Below are positions 1 through 5,409 of a stretch of DNA of 5,409 nt, piece by piece. This DNA is from Bacteroidota bacterium (lineage in GTDB: Bacteria; Bacteroidota; Ignavibacteria; SZUA-365), in the NCBI GenBank assembly GCA_018224415.1, contig JAGTUZ010000221.1:1-5409 (forward strand). Direction: 5' to 3'. Numbering within the stretch: the first letter of the stretch is position 1; each line of letters starts with the position of its first letter. A program made the translations under genes and the position numbers. Under the pieces are notes generated by a model, which saw only the letters and a list, made by a program, of their open reading frames with translations, ran no database searches and had not been told where the DNA came from.

Positions 1-112
1 GTGCGCGGGGGTCCCTTGGTCCTTGGCCCTACCCCTTTCCTCCCCCCCGTAACTCTCTTCCCTCTCGCGTGTTCCTGTTATTCACGCATTCCGCAGCATT
101 CACGGGGCACGC
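1..112. other. C-rich, pyrimidine-rich leader upstream of gene 1
   Basis: This short stretch precedes the first gene. It is strongly skewed to pyrimidines between about 27 and 66 and includes a run of seven C at 42-48. The gene 1 reading frame is closed upstream by a TAA at 50-52. Nothing here resembles the C-terminal sorting domain of another paralog, so gene 1 may be the first copy in the set. I see no convincing promoter, hairpin terminator or RNA gene. If the operon promoter lies here, it has no form I can recognise. Confidence 0.4.
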
Positions 113-3100
113 ATGTCTGCCGTTCGAGCCGAAGCACTTCCTGCCTCCACGTTTCGTTGTTTCTCACTGATGCTGTCCGCCGCGCTGCTGGCGGCGCTGC
201 TGCCCCTTGCGGTTTCGGCGCAGCCGTTGCTGAACTTCAAGCGCGTGACGGTGAACTGGCCGACGATCGAACTGTACATGGCCGCCGGCTGTGATGGCGA
301 AGCGGCGTACAGCATGACCAAGGACAATTTCCGCATCCTGGAAAATGGCGTCGAGGTGCCGTCGTTTACGCTGTGGTGTCCGGGTCCGAGCATCCGCTGC
401 TACGCATCAATCGTCCTCGTGGCAGACGTCAGCGCCAGCATGCGGGGGAGCGGTTTGTCCGGCATGAAGATGGGACTGACGTTCTTCGCCGATCTGATGG
501 ACGGTCTCAACGACGAGGCGGCGATCGTCACGGCGGGGGATCCGCCGCGCGTGCTGCAGGGAATGACCACGCAGAAACCCGTGCTCATGCAGGCCATCGA
601 CGGACTGACCGCCTCGGGTGGTTCCGCAATCTACGACGGGGTCATGCTGGGCCTTCAACACATGATCGATTCCGGCGTGAATCCGTGTCGGGGAGTCATC
701 CTGTTCAGTGACGGCATGGACAATTCCTCCGCGGCGATGGCGCAGGACATCATCACCCTCGCCAATCGTCACCGCATCCGTGTCTTCCCCGTCGGCGTGG
801 GTGAGGTGATCGATGCCACCGAGCTGGAGCTGATCGCGCTGCTCACCGGCGGACGGTATTATCAGACACCCAATGCCGGACAGCTCGCCGCGATCTACCA
901 GGAAATCACGGCCACCTGGGGTTGGTATCAGGAATGCGTCATCACCTACGAGCGCGACTGCGCGGACGGCCTCATGCGCACGGTGGAGCTGCAGCTGAAG
1001 GACTTCTGCGGCGGCGACGACGTGAAAGCCAAGACCTACCGCGCGCCGCTGGATTCGACGACCTTCACCGTGCAGCGCCTGCGCATCGGGGAGGTCACCT
1101 CCGTGCCGAGGGAATTCGTCACCGTGCCGCTGCAGCTCGACGCCGTGCCGCGGGACGCGAAGCTGCGTCCCTTCGACATCACGGTGTTTTCCGGTCCCGG
1201 GGGACTCCCTCTGCTTGATGTGCTGGTGCCGCAGGGGAGTCCGTTGTCCGGAATTCCTCTCCTGATCGACCGCACTCCCGACAGCGTGCGATTCCGTCTC
1301 GACGAGGAAGTCGCGCTGAGCGAGAGCGGCGTGCTGCTGGAACTGCGGTATTACGCCTCGGGCGTGTTCGACAGCAGCTGGTTTCCGCTCGGCGCAAGCG
1401 TGCACGACGCCGGGGCGCTCTGCGCTGCGACGGAAGTGGACAGCGGCGGCATCCGCATCGTCCCGCGCCTGCTGCCGCGCATCATGCCGGAGGGACCCGT
1501 CGTTCTCTGTCCGGGTGGCAGTGTCGAACTGCGCGGGAACGAGGGCTTCGTGCAGTATCGCTGGTCCACCGGCGACACGACACGCACGACGGTTGTCGAC
1601 ACCGTCGGCAGTTATTTCCTCGATGTGATCGACGGCGACGGCGACACGCTGCGCTCGGAAGCGGTGGAAGTGCGTCTGCGTCCCGAGCGTCGGGTCTGGC
1701 TCGAGGCCGAGGGTCCCACCACCGTCTGCCGGGAGGAGCGCGTCACCTTCCATGTCGCGGGCGATACCACGGGCGTTATCATCCGTTGGCAGAATTATTC
1801 ATGGCAGGGCGGGACCTTCATCAGCAAGGCGCCGGACAAGGTCTGGGCCACGGTCGAGGATGAATACGGCTGCCGTTTCGTCACCGACACCGTATGGACC
1901 ACGGCCTACGATCCCCCCGTGACGCTGAACGTGCCGGACACGGTGTTCGTCTGTCCGGGAGACAGCGTCGAACTGACGGTGCTGGAAGAATACCCGTTCT
2001 ATTATTGGTACGGGGGCGTGGACGGCAGCGACAGCGTGCGGAGCATCTCCGGCAGGGCGGACGGCGGATGGAAAGGCACGGGCGAGTACAGCGTCTACGT
2101 CCGTGACGCAAACGGCTGCCGCGGCAGCTGGCACAAAGTGCTGGTGAAGGAATTCCCGCGCCGATCGCTCTCCCTGCTCCCGGCGCAGCGTCTCGTGCTC
2201 TGTGGCGGCGCCGAGGTACAGGTCACGGCGCGTGAGGAATTCGCCGCGTACCGCTGGTCCACCGGCGAAACGACGCGCAGCATCACCGTCCGCGCGGGCG
2301 CGGCGGGAAGCACGGATACACTGATCCTCGAGGGCGTGTCCCCCGAGGGCTGCATCACTCGCGCAGCACCGCTGGTCGTCGGGAGCATTGGCATACCGAA
2401 GCCCGTGATCACTCCCGGACGCCTCACCGCGCTGTGTCCCGACGACAGCGTGCTGCTCGACGCGGGTGAGGGCTATGCGGCCTACCGATGGTCCACGGGC
2501 GACACCACGCGCCGCATCAAGGTGGGGGACGAAGGGACGTACTTCGTCGAAGTCACGGCCCACGGCGGATGTACAGGAGTATCGGATACGGTATTCCTGC
2601 AACGGGAGCTGACGGAGTACGTGCCCGTGACCTACGCGGGCCTCCCGTCGCTGTGTGCCGGCGACACGCTGCAACTCGAGGCGCCGGCGGGCATGCTGAA
2701 ATACCGCTGGAACACCGGCGACACCACGCGCACGCTCGCGGTGAACAGGGCCGGACGTTATGCCGTGGTGGTGCTTTCCGCCGGCGGCTGCGAGGGAATA
2801 TCCGCGCCTGTGCAGGTATCCTCGCGCGCCTCGGATTGGCCGTCCATCCAGCGGAACGGACTCGCGCTGTCGGTGTGGGGGAATCGCGCAAACATCGTGT
2901 CCTACCAATGGCTGCGCGACGGTGTGTCCATTCCCGGCGCGAACGGTCCGGACCATCAGGTCACGCAGACCGGCCGTTACGCCGTGGAGATCGTCGACAG
3001 CTGCGGCGCGGTGAGGCGCTCCAACGAAGTGAATGTGACCACGCTGGCGGCAGACGAGCGTCCAGAATCCTTCCGTGTCGACATCTATCCCGAACCCAGT

Positions 3101-3316
3101 GAAGGGCTGGTGACCGTCGACCTGCGGTCCGTACGCGGCATCGTGCGCGCCGATTTGATCGATCTGCTCGGCCGCCGCATCCAGCAAGAGCAATGGCATG
3201 CCGACGGCGAGCTGCGTGCGCGGATCGATTTCCGTACCGCCCCACCGGGGATGTATCTTCTCCGACTCGTCCATCCCGACGGGCAGGTTATTCGACGGTT
3301 GATGAAAACGAGGTGA
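113..3316 (+). CDS. Secreted VWA-domain, Ig-like-repeat protein with T9SS type A sorting domain
   Basis: This is a predicted exported surface protein of 1067 aa whose ligand is unknown. The signal peptide has basic residues R5 and R15, a hydrophobic core at about 17-34 and likely cleavage after VSA (36). An N-terminal domain (37-97) precedes a VWA domain (98-268). The VWA metal site shows D105-x-S107-x-S109, S171 in GGSAIYDG and D200 in FSDGMD. A Cys-rich extension (C275, C283, C299) and an unassigned beta-rich domain (316-455) follow. Seven Ig/PKD-like modules (461-977) come next, four of them with a W(S/N)TG(D/E)TTR core. The end (985-1067) is a T9SS type A sorting domain with YPEPSEG, DLLGRR and PPGMYLLRL. 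The N-terminal/VWA arrangement recalls the VWFA-related acidobacterial family (TIGR03436), but that match is by memory. ATG 113 is the first usual start after the upstream stop at 50-52; only a weak GGGG (104-107) precedes it. The architecture is firm, whereas an adhesin-like role is inference. Confidence 0.93.
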   Translation: MSAVRAEALPASTFRCFSLMLSAALLAALLPLAVSAQPLLNFKRVTVNWPTIELYMAAGCDGEAAYSMTKDNFRILENGVEVPSFTLWCPGPSIRCYASIVLVADVSASMRGSGLSGMKMGLTFFADLMDGLNDEAAIVTAGDPPRVLQGMTTQKPVLMQAIDGLTASGGSAIYDGVMLGLQHMIDSGVNPCRGVILFSDGMDNSSAAMAQDIITLANRHRIRVFPVGVGEVIDATELELIALLTGGRYYQTPNAGQLAAIYQEITATWGWYQECVITYERDCADGLMRTVELQLKDFCGGDDVKAKTYRAPLDSTTFTVQRLRIGEVTSVPREFVTVPLQLDAVPRDAKLRPFDITVFSGPGGLPLLDVLVPQGSPLSGIPLLIDRTPDSVRFRLDEEVALSESGVLLELRYYASGVFDSSWFPLGASVHDAGALCAATEVDSGGIRIVPRLLPRIMPEGPVVLCPGGSVELRGNEGFVQYRWSTGDTTRTTVVDTVGSYFLDVIDGDGDTLRSEAVEVRLRPERRVWLEAEGPTTVCREERVTFHVAGDTTGVIIRWQNYSWQGGTFISKAPDKVWATVEDEYGCRFVTDTVWTTAYDPPVTLNVPDTVFVCPGDSVELTVLEEYPFYYWYGGVDGSDSVRSISGRADGGWKGTGEYSVYVRDANGCRGSWHKVLVKEFPRRSLSLLPAQRLVLCGGAEVQVTAREEFAAYRWSTGETTRSITVRAGAAGSTDTLILEGVSPEGCITRAAPLVVGSIGIPKPVITPGRLTALCPDDSVLLDAGEGYAAYRWSTGDTTRRIKVGDEGTYFVEVTAHGGCTGVSDTVFLQRELTEYVPVTYAGLPSLCAGDTLQLEAPAGMLKYRWNTGDTTRTLAVNRAGRYAVVVLSAGGCEGISAPVQVSSRASDWPSIQRNGLALSVWGNRANIVSYQWLRDGVSIPGANGPDHQVTQTGRYAVEIVDSCGAVRRSNEVNVTTLAADERPESFRVDIYPEPSEGLVTVDLRSVRGIVRADLIDLLGRRIQQEQWHADGELRARIDFRTAPPGMYLLRLVHPDGQVIRRLMKTR
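221..2197 (+). repeat. Tandem gene duplication, copy 1
   Basis: The part of gene 1 from mature residue 37 to 695 is homologous to the visible mature part of gene 2, with the same domain order and few indels. From about residue 271 to 600 the two proteins align without net gaps. Nucleotide similarity is patchy, with short well-matched blocks such as those coding for VNWPT, NFRILENG and KTYRAPLDS. This points to an old duplication rather than a recent one. Confidence 0.85.
1493..3043 (+). repeat. Array of seven Ig/PKD-like modules in gene 1
   Basis: Residues 461-977 form modules of about 73-83 aa. Their first cysteines lie at 466, 539, 614, 697, 775 and 848. The usual pattern is C-x-G/D-(D/E)-S near the start, then YRWSTGDTTR, then G-x-Y-x-V-x-V and a terminal GC. 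The core motif occurs at nt 1562, 2255, 2489 and 2708, with nearly the same bases each time. Modules 2 (527-597) and 3 (601-680) are divergent and lack the WSTG core. Module 7 (906-977) is of the common YQWLRDG Ig-like type with one Cys (C964). Such arrays usually form extended stalks on secreted proteins of the Bacteroidota, so a stalk is the inferred role here. Confidence 0.85.
3065..3313 (+). other. Segment coding for the T9SS type A C-terminal sorting domain
   Basis: Residues 985-1067 carry the three landmarks of the Por secretion tail family (TIGR04183): YPEPSEG (992-998), DLLGRR (1017-1022) and PPGMYLLRL (1044-1052), with a basic end, MKTR. In this family the domain directs a protein already in the periplasm through the T9SS outer-membrane translocon. 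It is commonly cleaved as the cargo is attached to the surface or released. The usual YPNPS motif reads YPEPS here. The domain starts just after the last Ig-like module and ends at the stop codon, as expected. Confidence 0.9.
3310..3316 (+). promoter_or_regulatory. Shine-Dalgarno site of gene 2 overlapping the gene 1 stop
   Basis: GAGGTGA matches the anti-Shine-Dalgarno consensus over seven bases. It is formed by the last sense codons and the TGA stop of gene 1. Eight bases (3317-3324) separate it from ATG 3325, which is an ideal distance. This site decides the start of gene 2 over the in-frame ATG at 3337. It implies co-transcription and probably translational coupling, because ribosomes finishing gene 1 stop on top of this site. 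Confidence 0.85.
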
Positions 3317-3324
3317 AAATCAAT

Positions 3325-5409
3325 ATGCGTCAACATATGTTTTGCCGAGGACGCACAGCGAATATGTTCGCCGTCCTTCCCGGTCTCATCATCGCGGCGT
3401 GTCTTCTCCTTCCCCACACAGCATTTTCGCAGGCAAGTCTGAATTTCCTGCGCGTCACGGTCAATTGGCCGACGATGGAATTGTATTTCAGGGTGTGGTG
3501 CGATGGAAAGCCGGATTATTCCGTGCAAAAGGAAAACTTCCGCATCCTGGAAAACGGACACGAAGTTCCTGATTATACACTCTGGTGTCCCGATCCCACA
3601 TTCCGTTGCGCCGGATCTTTTGTGTTCGTGGCGGATGCCAGCGGGAGCATGCACGGCGCGGGCATGGAGGAGATGCGAAGGGATCTGAAATCAATGACCG
3701 GGATGATGGACGGCGTCGTCGATCAGGCCGCATTGATCGCGGCAGGAAGAGACGCCCGCACCATGCAATTCATGACGGAGGAGAAGCTGCTTCTGCTCGC
3801 CGCGATCGACAGCCTGCGCGCATCGGGCGCCTCGGCGCTGTATGACGGTGTCATGGAAGGAGTATCGCATCTCATAGGGAATGGCATCAATTCATGCCGG
3901 GCACTGATCGTGTTTTCGGATGGGTGGGACAATATCTCCGTCACGACCACGGCGGAGATCATTGCGCTCGCCAACCGTCATCGCATCCGCATATTCACCG
4001 TGGGCGTCGGATTTTTCGTCAACACAGCGCCGCTGGAAATGCTTGCACTGTACACCGGTGGAAGGTCGTTTCGGAATCCGGATGCGGAACAGCTGGAGGC
4101 GCTGTACCGGGAAATCACCACGGGTGCGATCGGATCGTTCATTGAATGCGTGATCACGTACGAACGCGACTGTGCCGACGGAAGCGAACGTACCATTGAA
4201 CTGCAATTAAACAATTTCTGCGGCGGAGGCGGTGCGAAGACAAAGACCTACCGCGCCCCGCTGGATTCCTCGCGCGTCTCGACCCAGCGCCTGCGAATAG
4301 GGCATATCGTTTCCACTCCGGGTGCGTTTGTGACGGTTCCGCTTCTCCTGGATGGAATTTCGCGAGAAAACCTGCTGCGTCCGTTCGATATTACCATATA
4401 CAGCGCATCAGCAGGAAGCCCGCTGGTCGATGTCGTGCTTCCTGCAGGGAGTCCACTCTCCGGCGCCGCGTTGATCGTCAACCGGTATTCCGACAGTGTC
4501 CGATTGCAACTCAACGCTGCAGTCAGCGCAGGCGCAGGAGTGACACTGCTGGAAATGCAGTTCTCCACCGCTGGCATCCAGGACAGCGTCTGGGTCCCGC
4601 TGCGAACACGCATTCAGGATGTCGACGCACTCTGCGCGAAGACGGAGGTCGAGCCGGGCGGCTATCACATTGTTCCTCGCCTCCTGCCGCGTATCACGCC
4701 GGAAGGAACGATAATGATCTGTCCGCGAGGGACAGTCGCACTGACGGCCAATGAGGGATTCGTTGACTATCGCTGGTCCACGGGAGACACGACGCGCGGG
4801 ATCTCGGTATCCCGTGAAGGACCATACTATGTTGACGTGATCGACGGTGCCGGGACCACGTTGCGCTCGGATACCGTGTATGTACAAAGGCGAGCAGAGC
4901 GGAACGTACGGATTGCATCATCGGGACCGCTGACCTTCTGCAACGGTGGATCAGTGACGCTTTCCGTTGCGGGTGATACCGTGTCCACACAACGATACTG
5001 GCATAACAGTCACAATCCGGAGGAGACATTCATCGCGAGGAACAGTGGATCGTACTGGGCTTCCGTGCTGGACGAACACGGCTGCCGCCATTACACGGAT
5101 ACTGTTGTCGTGACCGAATTCGACCCGCCGCTGACGCTGAACATCGGCGGCAATCATGTGTATATCTGTCCCGGCGACAGTATCGAATTGCGCGTTGTCG
5201 AGGACTATCCGCACTATTACTGGCAGCGGGCGGGGGATGTGGTGGACAGTACGCGCGGGATCATGGCGACCGTCAACGGCGGAGTGATGAGCGGTGGGAA
5301 ATACAATGTTCGCGTGCGGACGGCCGATGGTTGCGAAGGCAATTGGTATTCAGTCTATGTGCTGCCGAGGACGCTGATCACGCCAACCCTGTTCCCGAAG
5401 CGTGTGGTA
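3325..5409 (+). CDS. Paralogous secreted VWA-domain, Ig-like-repeat protein (3' end beyond window)
   Basis: The frame opens at ATG 3325 and stays open for 695 codons to the right edge, so the C-terminus is unseen. The product is co-linear with gene 1. It has a signal peptide (basic R2, R8, R10; hydrophobic core about 15-32; likely cleavage after AFS, 35) and an N-terminal domain with C59, C88 and C95. The VWA domain (97-267) has D104-x-S106-x-S108, S170 and D199. Then come C275, C283 and C299, a beta-rich domain (316-455), and Ig-like modules 1-3 from 461 plus the start of a fourth. One YRWSTGDTTR core occurs, with W484 at the same residue number as in gene 1. By eye, 40 of 60 residues match over 271-330 and 33 of 60 over 331-390. 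All 13 mature cysteines visible have a partner in gene 1. A T9SS tail is expected downstream but not shown. GC is lower than in gene 1. Confidence 0.92.
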   Translation, partial: MRQHMFCRGRTANMFAVLPGLIIAACLLLPHTAFSQASLNFLRVTVNWPTMELYFRVWCDGKPDYSVQKENFRILENGHEVPDYTLWCPDPTFRCAGSFVFVADASGSMHGAGMEEMRRDLKSMTGMMDGVVDQAALIAAGRDARTMQFMTEEKLLLLAAIDSLRASGASALYDGVMEGVSHLIGNGINSCRALIVFSDGWDNISVTTTAEIIALANRHRIRIFTVGVGFFVNTAPLEMLALYTGGRSFRNPDAEQLEALYREITTGAIGSFIECVITYERDCADGSERTIELQLNNFCGGGGAKTKTYRAPLDSSRVSTQRLRIGHIVSTPGAFVTVPLLLDGISRENLLRPFDITIYSASAGSPLVDVVLPAGSPLSGAALIVNRYSDSVRLQLNAAVSAGAGVTLLEMQFSTAGIQDSVWVPLRTRIQDVDALCAKTEVEPGGYHIVPRLLPRITPEGTIMICPRGTVALTANEGFVDYRWSTGDTTRGISVSREGPYYVDVIDGAGTTLRSDTVYVQRRAERNVRIASSGPLTFCNGGSVTLSVAGDTVSTQRYWHNSHNPEETFIARNSGSYWASVLDEHGCRHYTDTVVVTEFDPPLTLNIGGNHVYICPGDSIELRVVEDYPHYYWQRAGDVVDSTRGIMATVNGGVMSGGKYNVRVRTADGCEGNWYSVYVLPRTLITPTLFPKRVV
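3430..5409 (+). repeat. Tandem gene duplication, copy 2
   Basis: This is the mature part of gene 2 visible in the window, homologous to 221-2197. The homology still holds at the last residues (FPKRVV here against PAQRLV in gene 1), so the duplicated unit is cut by the window edge and not by a biological boundary. The signal peptides themselves share little sequence. Confidence 0.85.
4702..5409 (+). repeat. Ig/PKD-like module array in gene 2 (partial)
   Basis: Residues from 460 onward contain three modules matching modules 1-3 of gene 1 in order, plus the start of a fourth. First cysteines lie at 466, 539 and 615; second cysteines lie at 587 and 670 in modules 2 and 3. Module 1 has the WSTGDTTR core (nt 4774-4797). 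Modules 2 and 3 lack it, exactly as in gene 1, with YPHYYW standing in for the YPFYYW of gene 1 in module 3. The array continues past the window edge. Confidence 0.8.

Noticed and set aside
7..35. G-run followed by C-runs as a possible terminator hairpin at the left edge
   Set aside because: Pairing would rest on short G/C runs with no defined stem and loop and no T-tract. The GGTCCC/TTGGTCC/TTGGCCC pattern is more a short imperfect direct repeat.
76..81. TGTTAT as a possible -10 promoter element
   Set aside because: It matches TATAAT at only four of six positions, and no sensible -35 element or Bacteroidota-type TAnnTTTG motif is placed with it.
1..294. Plus-strand open frame from the window edge through the start of gene 1
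   Set aside because: Its product is low-complexity, resembles no known family or sorting domain, and overlaps the well-supported signal peptide of gene 1. It could in principle be the tail of an upstream gene, but nothing supports that.
407..1753. Long open frame on the minus strand (448 codons) inside gene 1
   Set aside because: It reads the exact reverse complement of the gene 1 codons, where a stop appears only opposite TTA, CTA or TCA. These codons are rare in such GC-rich coding sequence. The product is low-complexity, rich in His, Arg, Gly and Ala, with no recognisable domain, while the plus strand has clear domains.
1799..3274. Second long open frame on the minus strand (491 codons) inside gene 1
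   Set aside because: It lies in the same mirror register as the one above and ends opposite a TCA serine codon of gene 1 at 1799-1801. It is a shadow of codon bias, overlaps the Ig-like array and sorting domain, and shows no domain of its own.
3337..3339. Alternative ATG start for gene 2
   Set aside because: It is in frame but lies 20 bases from the Shine-Dalgarno site, whereas ATG 3325 is at the ideal 8 bases and keeps the N-terminal Arg of the signal peptide.
3342..3845. Overlapping short plus-strand frames at the start of gene 2
   Set aside because: They lie in other frames across the signal peptide and VWA region of gene 2, which reads without interruption from 3325 and is homologous to gene 1. 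Their products are Arg- and Ser-rich with no domain.

Overview
The window is almost entirely coding. It holds two head-to-tail, plus-strand genes for large secreted proteins that are paralogs of each other. The first (113-3316, 1067 aa) is complete. The second (start at 3325) is open to the right edge and covers 695 codons without a stop.

Organism: gene 1 ends in a type A sorting domain of the type IX secretion system (T9SS), which is known from the Bacteroidota/Chlorobiota side of the FCB superphylum. GC content is high: 39/60 and 43/60 in two sampled lines of gene 1, and 32/60 and 34/60 in two of gene 2. This suggests a GC-rich member or relative of that group (Rhodothermota-, Ignavibacteria- or Kapabacteria-like) rather than a low-GC Flavobacterium. 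That placement is an inference; nothing here fixes a genus.

Layout: 1-112 is a C- and pyrimidine-rich leader with no gene. In gene 1 the order is signal peptide (about 1-36), a short Cys-containing N-terminal domain (37-97), a von Willebrand factor A (VWA) domain with a metal-site motif (98-268), a Cys-rich extension (270-315), an unassigned beta-rich domain (316-455), seven Ig/PKD-like modules (about 461-977) and a T9SS C-terminal domain (985-1067). Gene 2 repeats the same order as far as it is visible, into the start of the fourth module. Only 8 bases separate the genes, and a strong Shine-Dalgarno sequence for gene 2 overlaps the stop codon of gene 1.

How they may work together: both look like exported, disulfide-stabilised surface proteins carrying a VWA ligand-binding head on a stalk of Ig-like repeats. 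Gene 1 is likely anchored or released through T9SS. Co-transcription and translational coupling suggest they are made together as related adhesin- or recognition-type proteins. Ligand and true function cannot be read from the sequence. No RNA gene, mobile element, CRISPR array or terminator was found.
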